From the NCBI GenBank assembly GCA_946965045.2, contig OX337232.1, positions 2,728,001 through 2,792,000 on the forward strand: a stretch of DNA of 64,000 nucleotides, written 5' to 3'. The stretch comes from Epithemia pelagica (Eukaryota > Bacillariophyta > Bacillariophyceae > Surirellales > Surirellaceae). This document shows positions 48,524 to 59,712 of the stretch, one piece after another (within the stretch, counting starts at the first letter, position 1; every line of letters begins with the position of its first letter). Both the position numbers and the translations under genes were made by a program. Below the pieces are notes generated by a model, which did no database searches, had not been told where the DNA came from, and worked only from the letters and a program-made list of their open reading frames with translations.

Positions 48524-51500
48524 TTAGTACAAAATCATCTCCGCTAGCCGCTTCCTTTCTGTGCCGGTCTGAACTTTAGTCAAGAGATCGGCAAGATTTG
48601 ACTTTGATGGCTCATATGCAATTCGACATACTCCGTTTGCGACATTTTCTCTTACGAAATGATAGGCGATTGCATTCGATTTCTTGCGGAGAATGGATTC
48701 TGGTCTGGTACTGTTCTGTACCACCGACATATTATCAACTCTGATGTGTGCATGACCGTCCAGAGGCACACCCAACATCCTCAATTTGTATCTCAAACCC
48801 TTGGTCATCTCGATACCCACTTTCAGGGCCATGAACTCAGAACCAAACGTCGAAGAAACGACACTTGTCTGCTTCTTTGAATACCAATTTACTGGCGAAC
48901 GATTTAAGAAGACCAAGACTCCCGTCCTAGAACGACGAGTCACCAAATCACCCGCGTGATCAGAATCAACAAAGACAGTGATTTGCACCGGCTTACCCAA
49001 TGGTTCAGGTGCATCGGGTGGAATTTCTTCCTTTGCATCGGGATAGAACCCGGACCAATCTGCCAACGGCTCCTCCCCATGGACAATATATGATGGATCC
49101 AACACCAATCTTGACCTGTCATATTGATTGATGTAAGCGAAAACATGAAGGAGAGCATGTACATGTCCTTCTCTTGGACCAGCCAAATAAGCAGCCAACA
49201 TTGAGACCTCTGTTGTTATATCGATCCTTCCGAGTTCTACTAGCCATCGGAGAACTCCAATCTGTTGTTGAAAGAAAGATTGCCATTCTTGGTCACAGTA
49301 GGACGACGTGTCCAATTCAGGTCTGTATCCAGATGGGAGTACACCTGCTACTCTTGTCTTGAGCATCATGTCTCTTTCCTCCAGCCAAATCTTTACCAAA
49401 TCTTTACATTACGGATGGCTTCACTGGCATATTTCTTTGAGCTCAATGCCCAACACCGTTTAGATACGTCGTTGTCGATGTCAAAAGTCTGAACTTCGTT
49501 TCCAAGGTAAATCTTGGGTGGACCTATTGAGTCCGGTTTCAATAGATAATGCTGGTCAAGCATGTTGAGGATTTCACGTCCCCTGTGCGAGATTACGAGT
49601 ACGTCGTCGATATAAATGAAGACGAGTTCATAATATAAAGAACCATCTTGTTTCTTTGCTGGTCGCAAATACACGTCAGGGTCAGCCTTGCAGGGCTTGA
49701 ATCCCAACGACTCTTGTAGAGTTGTGGACAGGTGCTCTCTCCAGGCGAATGCACTGGTTTTGAGGCCATAGAGTGCTTTTGTTATTACTGCATAACGTCC
49801 TTCGTACTCTTTTCCAAATTCGAGACCGCAGAGTGTACAAATCTTTTCGTGACATGGGGCATTGAGATAAGCCCCGGCTATATCTGCGGCCGTCACGTCC
49901 ACTCCATTCAATGCTGCCAACATGAACCCAATTCTCACACTTTCCCTGGAAACAACGCTCGCATAGGTCGGTGTTTCGGGCTCTCCTGTCTTGTGGCCAC
50001 CTGCAACATACCTCGCCTTTCGCGTAAAGTCCATCTTGACGTCAAATACGATATGGCAGGGGATTACTTTGTGACCAATGGGCTGCGGCATTCCCTCATC
50101 CAGTATCTTTACTGCTGGGAATATCTTTGACATTTCTAGTTGCAATGCCTTGGCCCAGAAATCAGTACCGGTCTCTCCGTCAATCTCCAACGCCCTTTCT
50201 ACCGTTTTGGGCAGTTCGATACCGTATTTTTGTGATTTGCGGAAACATCGAGTCGACTTGGCCGCCTTGATCAGCCGATCCCGTCGCTTCAGAGCAAAAG
50301 CAACCCACCATGCAAATGCTGGCTCCTTGTCTATAAGATTGGCTACAGCATATTCCGCGACTTCCAAGGGATTGGATTCCTTGAGATCTTGCAACTTCTC
50401 CCAAGACGTTGACCCGTCTTTCCATTCGACACACAATGACCAACCTCTGGTAGTTCTTTTCTTATGCTCTCTCCCGTTCCAATGGAAGGTATCATCTGAG
50501 ATAGAGATGGCCGATGCATCTTTCTTGTGATCAACGATACTGCTCAGGAGCCGATACTTATTGTCCTCTTCGTCAAGTTGTTCGTAGATGTTTTCCGCGA
50601 TAAGGTTTGCCGCGTAAGACTCCACGTGACCATCTTGAAATTCGACCTCGTACATGGTCGTGTCTAGAATAGGTTCCAATGAGGTTGCCGTCTGCATTTC
50701 TTTTCCTTCGCTTGACTTGCCCCTGACGCAATGATCCTCCCAAAGGTAGCATGACTTTTGCTGCAATGAGCTTGTCATAGGAATCTGTCTTGTATTGGTC
50801 TAGGTCAGGCTTCCGAACATCTTCCTGTTCATCATCCTCATATGCGTCGTAAAACGGAGTGTCCGTGCCATCTTCATCGGGTTCTCCTTGTTCTATCGGC
50901 ATTCCTTCAAACCTTGCACCCAATACGGCTTTTAAATTAGCATCAAATTGTTCCCGCTGTGCTGTGAAGGTTTCATCGTGTGATTTCTCCGAAGACAGGG
51001 GCCAAACCGACGTCCTGTATATAATCTTCCCTTTGTCAGTTAGGACTTTCGAGCTCATGGCTTGACCGACGCTTCGACTAGGTCCGAGCCATCGTCCCAA
51101 CTTTCGACCTTCAAACCCAGGATTGGAGTACCAAACCGGGTCGTACCACCGATGTTCCACTAAGTGGGAAATATCAGGTGTGTCCCCTGTCAATGTAGTT
51201 AGGGGTGGACCGGTATTGAATGGACTAGTCGACAAGACTGTGTGAGATCTCCTTGCTGCCATTAGTTCAAGGCAGTGATCCCAGAGGACTGAGGGACAAT
51301 TAGTCCTTCTCATTTCACGGCAATACATCCTTTTTAGTTCCCGAATATTGGCTTAAGCCAGATTCTGGTTAGGAGTGTATGCCTCAATTGGTTTGATCCG
51401 GCAGCTGAACTTGTGCGCCGCTTTCCTGAAGTTACCGCTTGTTAACTCAGGTGTATTGTCAGGTATGACACTATTAAAGATGCCATAGTCACTGAATACT

Positions 51501-52465
51501 CTTTCAAGTGTCTTATGTGCATCCTTCTTTCGTTGCATGGGATAGAACTCTACCCATCCAAAATCTGTCGCGTACACTTGTCCGCATGTATTCTGACCAA
51601 GTGACTTGAGGTCTGAGAAGAGGGTATCTGTGTAGACGTCCGCTCTTAACCGTCTATGCTTTAACTGATACGCTGTATGGCGTCATCTCTTGCTTCTAAT
51701 GGAGTCAGTAAAGTCTCGTACTCCCAATTGCGTTGTGGCCGAACAAGTCTTCTCAGCCAATCGGATACCTATTCCCCATCTTCTTGATAGAGTCACAGGG
51801 TCCACAGTCCCCTTTCGACGATGCCTCAAATCAGCAATCGTCCTTGTGTTTACCCGAACCATTCGGGCCATCCTTTGATGCAAGTCTCTTGATTTTTTCT
51901 TTTGAACTGTATCTGTTTCTAAATCGACACGGAGTTTCCTTTTGTCGGCATCTGCCAAGTCATTCGGATCCCACTCCGGTGTGTCGTTAGTCATATGGAT
52001 CCTGTTGCTCGGATCTATATTCTTGATTTCATCCCAAGTTGGTTTCCTTACTGTGAAGGAGCTCATTACACCAACCAAGTCGAATGGGATGACAAGATGG
52101 TCACTTTCATCTGAGAAAGGAGCTATGACGATCGAATGCGAGTGACTGTTCCTCTCCTCACTCTTGAGATATTCTAGAGGAACGTCATTCACTTTGACTC
52201 CTGCTTCTCTCATCTGGTTGGGGTTTAACAAGCATTTATTCATCATCGGCAAATGGAGGGCCTGATGAAAATATAAGAGGTATGTTTCATTTGATTTGGG
52301 GTCGTCATAGGCGACTACTCCAGTGATGATTGGAGTTTCTTTGATGCTTCCAAGTGAATTCGTAAAGCCACTAACTTCTGCTTTGCCTGTCGTATATAGG
52401 ACCAGACAGACATCTCCAAGGCAGCAAGTGTCCGCGTGACTATCCAATTCACACGTTGCTGTCAT
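48524..52465 (-). pseudogene. Copia pol: protease, integrase, chromodomain-like, RT, RNase H; multiply disrupted
   Basis: From ATG 52465. Protease: ELDSHADTCCLG. Then an integrase core with DFGWVEFYPM, VIPDNTPELTSG and YTPNQNLA…IRELKRMY. A chromodomain-like module lies at about 50340-50550 (RGWSLCVEWKDGSTSWEKL). RT: FDVKMDFTRKARYVAGGH, AYLNAPCHE and FIYIDDVLV. RNase H: FVDSDHAGDL, SEFMALK and NLADLLTK. Lesions in order are TGA 51683-51685, TAA 51353-51355 (the Glu of NLAEANIREL expected), a frameshift near 50660-50700, and an 11-bp tandem duplication at 49385-49406 shifting the frame into RNase H. The enzyme cannot be made as one protein. Confidence 0.88.
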
Positions 52466-52501
52466 AGCAGTTATTTCACTTGCTACCGTGCTGACTCTAT
52501 G

Positions 52502-53986
52502 TCAGACTCGGTCATTTCGCTTCTTCCTTTGGCTCATGATAGCACCAATGCCAGCTTCTCTATCTTCCGAGGAGTCATCTCCGTTACTTGTCGAATCTTC
52601 TGTCGTGTCTGTCGCCGACGATGAGCTGTCATTATTCTTCCTTTTCTTCTTGTTTGAGTTTACTCCTGATGCAGTACGTTTCTTAGTACTGCTATTTTGC
52701 TTGTCTCGCGAGTCTCGAACCAATTGTTGTTGCTCAGGTGTGAGCTTTACCCATAACTTGTAAGGATAGTACTTGTTAGGGTTGTTTGGATCGAATTTGG
52801 TCGGGGTATTCTTATTGTTCCCTTTGTTGTTTTTCTTGTTGCCGCTTGATTGGATAGCGGAAATCCTGGCCCTTCTCGTAGTAGCGCTGTAGGAAACCTT
52901 GTTGTCTAGTACTTCTGCAAGATAACCTGATGCCACCTCAAACGAGATTCGGAGATTTGGGGATGCTAGGATCTGATTCTTGGCACTCTCAAGTCGCGTA
53001 TCATGAATACCCGTGAGAAGAATACGGATCTTCCTTTCTTCACTCACGAATTCTCCTGTGGATTCGAGATCAGAAAAGGCCTTCTGCAAGGACTCAATAT
53101 ATTTCTCGTAGGTAAAGTTACGTTTTGAGCCGTCGTAATAGTTTGTCTCCAACGTTTGGTCTGCCTTCGCTCGCAAACGAGTCTGATAGGCATCTCCGAA
53201 GTAGTGATTTCTGAGGGCTCTGTAGGCTCCTCTGCCATCCCTGTTACGGCTGTACATCTGTACCCAGCCCCATCCAGGTCCATCATGGGTTACATGCCTG
53301 ACTGCGTCCCATACTGCTTCATTGTCGGTTAGGGCTGTTGGTCCTGTGTGCGGTGCTCGTCGCACAAGCTCTTGGATAATACTTGGCCGACCATAGCCCG
53401 GATCAAGATTCAGAGGTGGTACTGTGTTGAGTGGACGAGTGTAAGCGGCCAAGGGAATGCCAGTTACTCCTCTTTTTCTTTCGAAGTAATCGTCCAAATC
53501 TTCCAGTACGGTACGGATATTTTCAACTTCAGTCAGCTTCTCGGGCAGTTCAATGTCGTTGTTCTTGTACTCGTCTTCACTTTCCTTGAATCGATGTAGG
53601 TCTTGAAGATTTGGTAGCGATGAGGCAGGTGCAGCAGGGTCAAAAGGGCGTGAGACTTTCATCAAATGATGAATGTAGTATCTCATCATCTTTAATCTCT
53701 TCTCGATTACATGGCCCACTAACACTCCTGGATTCGTAATGGTAGGGGCTATGCCGACAACCGGGTTCAACGGGTTAAAGGCTGGATTTGGAACGGTTCC
53801 TCCTGGCTTCCTTGCATTATTGCAAATTTCGGCGACGTCTTCTTCCGTCAAGCCGAGGAAGTCACTCGCTGACAGTAAGCCCTGAGCATGCAGAGCATCT
53901 CGAACTGTTTGCTGTTGAATCTGTAACGTATTCAACCAGTAGTCATCTAGCTCTTGGAGCAGAGCTGCGGCATTGGGTGCTGCCAT
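52502..53986 (-). CDS. Copia gag protein
   Basis: 494 residues from ATG 53986, uninterrupted. The N-terminal helical part is followed by a capsid-like region with YRALRNHYFGDAYQTRLRAKAD and YEKYIESLQKAFSDLE, and a basic Asn/Lys-rich tail (NKKNNKGNNKN) that may replace a zinc knuckle for RNA binding. The TGA stop (52502-52504) is in the same frame as pol, which begins 13 codons later. Gag-pol may therefore have been one frame, with this TGA either a mutation or a readthrough codon. Confidence 0.85.
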   Translation of the reverse strand: MAAPNAAALLQELDDYWLNTLQIQQQTVRDALHAQGLLSASDFLGLTEEDVAEICNNARKPGGTVPNPAFNPLNPVVGIAPTITNPGVLVGHVIEKRLKMMRYYIHHLMKVSRPFDPAAPASSLPNLQDLHRFKESEDEYKNNDIELPEKLTEVENIRTVLEDLDDYFERKRGVTGIPLAAYTRPLNTVPPLNLDPGYGRPSIIQELVRRAPHTGPTALTDNEAVWDAVRHVTHDGPGWGWVQMYSRNRDGRGAYRALRNHYFGDAYQTRLRAKADQTLETNYYDGSKRNFTYEKYIESLQKAFSDLESTGEFVSEERKIRILLTGIHDTRLESAKNQILASPNLRISFEVASGYLAEVLDNKVSYSATTRRARISAIQSSGNKKNNKGNNKNTPTKFDPNNPNKYYPYKLWVKLTPEQQQLVRDSRDKQNSSTKKRTASGVNSNKKKRKNNDSSSSATDTTEDSTSNGDDSSEDREAGIGAIMSQRKKRNDRV

Positions 53987-54399
53987 GGTTCAAATAGATC
54001 TTTCTTGATGGACGCTCTCAGACTTTCCAGTATTCGGAACTGTGTGCGTCGTGCGCACCTTACCTTCATAGATACATGAGCGATCACCAAGGTAGAGAGC
54101 GTGCACAGCTGCATTATTGTCCCGCGCCACATAAGTGGATAAAACGCATGGTCGCATGGCAGGCTTTTTCTTTTCAACGGCAAAGAACAGGCACGTCCGC
54201 CATTGCCCAGGGTGTGCGCAGTAGCAGACCACACCCCTCACTAGTCCGGTCTGGCTCCGCTGCAAGTCAGATATTCAACGAGACTAGATCCTTGGGCGGA
54301 TCATATGGACCTACTTAGTCCGATCCGGATATTTCTTGACCTTCCCAGGCCATTGTGCCCTTAGCTCCTTTTCTTCTTCCTCTTCAGCTCAGAGTCATT
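53987..54399. other. 5' leader of the copia element
   Basis: About 410 bp between primer binding site and gag ATG. No supported ORF; probably untranslated leader and packaging region. Confidence 0.5.
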
Positions 54400-54414
54400 G
54401 GGTCTGATAAACCA
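54400..54414 (-). other. Candidate primer binding site of the copia element
   Basis: On the plus strand GGGTCTGATAAACCA ends in CCA like a tRNA 3' end. On the minus strand TGGTTTATCAGACCC directly follows the 5' LTR and resembles the initiator-Met PBS of plant copia elements (TGGTATCAGAGC) only in part. The exact tRNA is not identified. Confidence 0.5.
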
Positions 54415-54525
54415 AAATAGCGTGGTGTGGATGATACAAAAACATAAAGAGTGACTACTAGGCACCTCCAACTTAGAGGAGCTATCTATCGCTAAACCTT
54501 CGCTCATAAACGCGACCCTTTCTCG
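54413..54525 (-). repeat. 5' LTR of the copia element
   Basis: 113 bp without a single difference from 48261-48373. Confidence 0.85.
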
Positions 54526-54608
54526 CTCGAGCATCCAACTGTAGGATTTGTATGCTTTTGTCTTGCGTTATCGTCTCAAAGTGAATAAATTGAAGTAGCT
54601 AGTGACTG

Positions 54609-55339
54609 CGGCATTAGGATTCTGACGATAACAAATCAAGTTGTATTGTGGGTTTTCCGTAGGGAAGGGTTGGAAATGGAATCTCTGTGGTTGTTCGGTC
54701 AACTTGGCCACAAGAGCGGCATCGTTCTGTTGGTGTTGATGGATCGTCGCGTAATCGACGGGTAATGGTTGATTTGCGTTGATGGGAGGATGATTGAGGT
54801 AGACATCGATCAAATCCTCATCCATGAAGATGGGAGATTCGAAAGCGTCGGGATCACGCGAGTGATGAGAGCGGGGGTCATCATTAGGGCCATGAGGCAC
54901 TTGCAACACTGAGTGTTGTCCGCTATGATCATAGAGCGATCGTGGATGCGGCAAGGCATCCGTAGAGGAGGTTGACGACGGAGAGACACTCTTCTCCTCC
55001 TCTTCAGAGAGAGGGAGACGCGACAAGGCGTCGGCGATGACATTGTCCTGGCCAGGGACGTAGTGAAAGATAGGGTTATACTCCTCGAGGAACAACCGCC
55101 AACGGAGGACCCGCTGCGAGTTGAGAGTAGCGTAGGGAAGATTTTTATGGTCCGTATGGACGTGCAGTTCGGCACAGCCGAGAAGCATGGAGCGGAACTC
55201 CTTAAGGGTTTCGACAATGGAGAGTAACTCCTTTTCCATAGTAGTGTAGTTGCGTTGAGCAGGGTTTAACTTGCGAGAGTAATATGCGACCGGAACGTCT
55301 TGTTGCATGATTACAGCGCCAAGCTGGTAATCAGAGGCG
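54609..55339 (-). mobile_element. Fragment of gypsy pol (RNase H to integrase N-terminal region)
   Basis: Corresponds to about 2379-3108 of the gypsy element with only scattered substitutions. It encodes part of RNase H (SDYQLGAVIMQQDV, TMEKELLS) through FPTENPQYNLICYRQ. The fragment has Arg where the full copy has Cys (YYSRKL/YYSCKL), so it is not a direct product of that copy. It is flanked by AGTGACT at 54601-54607 and 55342-55348. Confidence 0.9.
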
Positions 55340-56796
55340 GCAGTGACTAGTGAGTAGCCAGCAACAACCAGCAACAAGACAAGCAACACAACATAATATT
55401 ACTCTAAGAAAGAGCGACGGGAAAGATGCTACCAGAAAGCATCAAAACAAGATGAAATGAAGGGTCTGATTCTCACTGTCCATTCGGGAGCGAGAAATCT
55501 TTTTTGAAAATTATACTATAGCCCAAGAGTATGACTAGACTACAGCCCTGGTGTAGATAAGGCCCAACGCAGTAGCGCATAGTAGGCTTGCTAAAAATCG
55601 ATACTCTGTTGTAGAGTATTATTTCTCGTTTTGGACTGGGCGTTTGGTGGTGAAGTGACACACGACGACAAACGATTCCCTATTCCTTATTGTAAATAAA
55701 AAGAATTCTCTTAGGGCCTAAGACTCTCAGTGGCTACTTCGGGAGGACCCGCGGGGACTGCGAGAAAACGATACTCTGTCTGTGATTTCATATGCCTTAT
55801 AAATACGAGCTCGTATGAGAGCCCCTTTGTTTTTGTCGCTTGGACGGCAGCCACTTTTCATCGGACTCAATCAATCAGTGAACCGTTAGTCGTAATTCAC
55901 ATTCATTGCCCATTCGACCTTGGACGGGATGTTCTCGTTGATTCACCGACTGCATCGCTGACGCATCCACCCTTGATTGTTCCAGTATTCACCAAGTGAT
56001 CATATGTCACTTAAACTTTCAATCACAGATTACAAAGAATGACTTTTCCCACGTCTTTATGTCGTGACTTAGAGTCCCGCACCAAACTGCGGCATCCAGT
56101 TGACGTCATGGCCGTGAGGTTGTGATGAAAACCTTTGTGTTGGTTTGCAGCTTTGCAGCAATGGATTCTCTTTGTTTTCTGGTCAATGGTCGACGAACAA
56201 TTCGAAGAAACACTGGCAGAAAATCAGGACATCTCCTACGAATCAATGACGCAAAGCCTAGTCCGCACAAAGCCACCGCCTCTGTAGAATAAAATACTCA
56301 TGCCACAAGAGATATCTATCGACAAACTACTGGAGGCTGTCTCTGAACAAAGAGCTTCCGCTGTAGGTGAATCTGAAGTGACTTCAACAAGTTGCTGATC
56401 TTTGTGTCATCGTTTTGCTCTTCTTGTGGAGCATTGAACATTGAATAGCTGCGTCCCTATGAGGTAGGAGTATTCACTCTTCGTAGTCTTGGTGTTCTCG
56501 TCTCGGGTTTTGTGGGCAGATTTTGGGGGATGAAACAAGTAGAAAGGTCCTTTCCCCATATTACACCCTACCAGAATCGACAATGGCGGCATGCCGGCCA
56601 CTAAGGTTAGGGTCTTTCTTTTCATTTTTGTTCATCCTTCATATAATATTTATCATTGTAGAATTCCGTTGCGAAGCTATTCTTTGGCGATGTTCACCAT
56701 TGTCAAGCAAGTCGTGCTATCAACTGCTTCCTGCAAACAGGAAATGGCAAGTCGAGATTCGTTCACCCTGGATCAACTGGCAGTGGCTCTGTGACA
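55340..56796. other. 1.46-kb intergenic region
   Basis: There is no convincing gene. It contains a TATAAATA motif at 55799-55806 overlapping a perfect 14-bp palindrome (ATACGAGCTCGTAT). A plus frame at 55730-55999 is unsupported. The 3' part must hold the promoter of the gene at 56797. Confidence 0.35.
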
Positions 56797-58626
56797 ATGA
56801 CGACACCCATAAAAATCAAGAGCAAGTCGAGGAAGAAGAAGCAAAGTAGGGCGAGACGGGCAACCACATCCTCTACATCTTGGTCGCTTTTGTTTGGTCG
56901 GCAGGATTGTGCGGATTGTTGGGAACAAGGGCATGTTTCAGGCGTTGTGTTGATATTTGTAATCATTGCAGCGCATACTTTGTTTACATGGTATCAGATT
57001 GTGCAGCACGACGCCGCATTGGCCACTTCCGTGTCGTCGGCATGGTCCACGTTGCAACGAGGACACGCTCCTGATCAGCACGTCTCCTTCGATCATCAAG
57101 TGCCACCAGATTCCGGTGACTCCTCCTCCTCCTTTTACTTTTATGACTTTGCAAAAGATCCGTCCTTGTCGTCGCAAAGTGACGGCAAGCATCCGGTGGT
57201 GATATTTTACAATATTTATCTACCTCCCGACGACGATGAGAAAACCCCTTTTCAGGGAAAATCACAATCTACTCTTCAACCATCTGGAACGACTCATCCG
57301 GTTGGTAACGTAACTACAATGCGAACCGTCCAAGAAAATGCATCGTCTGCAAATGGTGAAAATGATTTGATCTTGGATGCGCCTTCGATCTTTCGTTCGC
57401 AAATGGCACAAGTCACACGTTATCAACAAAATCAAAATACCAATGTTCAAACAGGGGGCGGTGGTCGAGGTGCTGCAAAGATCAAGGTGTATTACAACAC
57501 GATTGGACAAGACATGGGCACGATTGGACAGGACATTTGTGAGAAACATCATTTGGATTGCACACATATGCATCATTACGATCATGGGCACGAAGATGTC
57601 ACACTGCAAAATTTGTACGACTATTGTCACTCGGCCGAACCCACGGCACGGGTCGCCTATTTGCATGCCAAGGGAAGCTTTCATCCCACTGTATACAACA
57701 ATAAAAACCGTGTGACTGTGACTTTCTCCGTCCTCAACAAGTGTTTAGATGCCTTGGGCACAACTACAACATCCATGTCAACGACTAACACATCAATATC
57801 AACGACCAACGACACCAAAACTACTACTTCTACCACCACCACCACGACTTGCGACGCCTGTGGTGGCATGTTCGTACCCATTTGGGGACCCTTCTTTTCC
57901 ACCAATATGTGGTCTGCTCAATGTTCGTACATTCGGAAATTACTTCCACCCCGAGAATTTGCACGTCGCATGGAAACATTGAATCAAACCTTGCGAGGTG
58001 ACGGAACGAGTCCTGACTCAAACCTGAAAGGTAGAAGGACAAATGTGACTGCTTCCAACGCCACTCCTTCCATTGCACTGGAAACCGCATTGCCAATGAC
58101 GAAACCAGCGTTCCGATTCGACTTGATTGAAAATATTGGTCCGTACTGCATGGGGACGGGCCGGTACAGTTACGAGCATTGGATTGCTTCTCATCCATCG
58201 TTGCGACCGTGCGATGCGCGAGGTGTACGACAGGGAGCTCCCGCTGCACCTCGAGCACCCTTGGCCGATTCCATTCCGCAATGGAAGTTGTTGGATGGCC
58301 GTCGTATACGGCACGTGGTCACATCGCCACCCAAACCAGAGGTCAATAATTCCCAACAAGGTGGTCGTGGCGACTACCAAAAGAGGCTCGCTCGGTGGCG
58401 ACGCAATGAACGCGAACATCAGGAGGAACGACTGCAGGAATACTTCTTGTTGGGTGGATACCTCTTTCGCAGCATCTTTTTGTATCGTACCGTGCCTCCA
58501 CCTGATTCATGGGTGTGGTCATTTTTTCCGGACGGTGTGTTTTGGAAAGAGCAAACCGATCGACATGGTCTCGAGGTTGTGTCCAAGGTGTTCAATATGA
58601 CAAAATACGGAAGCGCAATAAAATGA
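56797..58626 (+). CDS. Large type II membrane protein, possible glycosyltransferase
   Basis: 609 residues from ATG 56797 (an upstream GTG is ignored). A very basic N terminus (KIKSKSRKKKQSRARR) precedes one anchor at about 48-66 (VSGVVLIFVIIAAHTLFTWY). The lumenal part includes IKVYYNTIGQD, a His-rich CTHMHHYDHGHEDVT segment, YDYCHSAEPTARVAYLHAKGSFHP, CDACGGMF, WGPFFSTNMWSAQCSYIRKLLPP and GRYSYEHWIASHPSLRPCD. A Thr/Ser-rich insertion interrupts it near 330-355. The YLHAKGSFH and N.W.A.CSYI.KL.PP blocks look like a conserved enzyme core with Cys pairs. The Golgi-type topology and possible N-glycosylation sites suggest glycan processing. The family is not firmly recognised. Confidence 0.6.
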   Translation: MTTPIKIKSKSRKKKQSRARRATTSSTSWSLLFGRQDCADCWEQGHVSGVVLIFVIIAAHTLFTWYQIVQHDAALATSVSSAWSTLQRGHAPDQHVSFDHQVPPDSGDSSSSFYFYDFAKDPSLSSQSDGKHPVVIFYNIYLPPDDDEKTPFQGKSQSTLQPSGTTHPVGNVTTMRTVQENASSANGENDLILDAPSIFRSQMAQVTRYQQNQNTNVQTGGGGRGAAKIKVYYNTIGQDMGTIGQDICEKHHLDCTHMHHYDHGHEDVTLQNLYDYCHSAEPTARVAYLHAKGSFHPTVYNNKNRVTVTFSVLNKCLDALGTTTTSMSTTNTSISTTNDTKTTTSTTTTTTCDACGGMFVPIWGPFFSTNMWSAQCSYIRKLLPPREFARRMETLNQTLRGDGTSPDSNLKGRRTNVTASNATPSIALETALPMTKPAFRFDLIENIGPYCMGTGRYSYEHWIASHPSLRPCDARGVRQGAPAAPRAPLADSIPQWKLLDGRRIRHVVTSPPKPEVNNSQQGGRGDYQKRLARWRRNEREHQEERLQEYFLLGGYLFRSIFLYRTVPPPDSWVWSFFPDGVFWKEQTDRHGLEVVSKVFNMTKYGSAIK

Positions 58627-59106
58627 TGAAGGATACGTGTCGCAGGTCGCAGTTTCTCAACAGTTCGACGTTCGAATTGTCATTTATGCCGTAAGCCAAC
58701 CGGTCTGTCCTGCTCTGGTGTCGCATTCACCCTCATGTCTTTCAAGGACAACCGTGGTGACTCACATTTGTCAAAAAACCCTAGAGCAACATGGACATAC
58801 CTCCAGCATATGCGCAACTCTGGGAGAGCACAAACGACATCAAAGAGTTATGTATATTCATATATTCTAGGTCTAGAGCACTGTTTTGTTCTCCTTACAG
58901 ATATCATCTGGAACCAATTCTCTCAATCCCACCCATGATTAAAGAGTTTCAATTCTTGCCTCTCGCCATTCGAAAAGTTGGCTCATTAGCCAGTGTTCTC
59001 TAACCTGTTGTCACTTTCGTTGTTGTTTTGCTTCTGCGACAAGACAACGACAGTTCACAGACTGCTGATTCCTCCATGTAGAGACGGAACGGCTGTTCAT
59101 CGAGTA
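58627..59106. other. Intergenic between convergent genes
   Basis: 480 bp; no gene or motif recognised beyond short chance frames. Confidence 0.4.
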
Positions 59107-59712
59107 TCAGTCCCGACGAAGATTCATCAAGGATGTGGATTCAGAGGTCGTCGGATTCAACGGCGTAGAGTCGGAATCGAGGGAGGATGCGGCACGAACC
59201 TCCAAGCACGCACACACGAGACTAAACAAGGACCAGGATAGGAAAATCGGATCCATAATATACACACTCTGTTCAAAACATTCATAGACTGTGGTATCGT
59301 CTACAGTCAAGGACAAGTAGCACACCCAATTCCAAATCACTCCAACGCCCACGCAGAGAAATAAGGTGAGATTGGCGTAAATGGTGGGTCCCACAATCCA
59401 ACAAAGAACGCCCAGTCCGGCATAATTGGTAAAGGCCACTCGATACAACCACATTCGAAGAAGTTTTATGGACTCAGCGTCAGGAGAGGAATCGATGCTG
59501 CTCGGAAAGTAGCAATCAAAACTTGAGGAATCGGGTTGGACAATCACCAGGAGGCTTGTTAGTAAGAAGAAGGAAAGATAGGAATAGTAGCCAATTGCGG
59601 CAGCACGTCCCCATCCTGTCCTTGGCTGGTCCCATACTACGCGCTTGATCGTGCTGCCCAGGTCAAGGTTCATCATCCTGGTTGCAAGGTGAGGATCAGA
59701 GCGGCGTCGCAT
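59107..59712 (-). CDS. Small polytopic membrane protein
   Basis: 201 residues from ATG 59712. About four hydrophobic segments are seen: about 38-58 (AAIGYYSYLSFFLLTSLLVI), 92-112, 113-132 (LTLFLCVGVGVIWNWVCYL) and 150-170 (MDPIFLSWSLFSLVCACLEV). The C terminus is Ser/Thr-rich. No transporter or channel motif is recognised. It is divergent from the 60032 gene with 319 bp between. Confidence 0.6.
   Translation of the reverse strand: MRRRSDPHLATRMMNLDLGSTIKRVVWDQPRTGWGRAAAIGYYSYLSFFLLTSLLVIVQPDSSSFDCYFPSSIDSSPDAESIKLLRMWLYRVAFTNYAGLGVLCWIVGPTIYANLTLFLCVGVGVIWNWVCYLSLTVDDTTVYECFEQSVYIMDPIFLSWSLFSLVCACLEVRAASSLDSDSTPLNPTTSESTSLMNLRRD

Larger units (their letters stand above)
48261..54525 (-). mobile_element. 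Ty1/copia-type LTR retrotransposon, complete but damaged
   Basis: The 6265-bp element has 113-bp direct repeats at both ends. Between them in minus orientation are a primer binding site, gag, then protease, integrase, RT and RNase H (copia order). The LTRs are identical, but pol carries at least four lesions. Flanking bases show only a 4-bp match (CTCG at 48257-48260 and 54526-54529) as possible target duplication. Confidence 0.9.

Noticed and set aside
54400-54414. A tRNA gene 3' end
   Set aside because: Only the last ~15 bases look like a tRNA; no cloverleaf precedes it. The position next to the LTR makes it a primer binding site.
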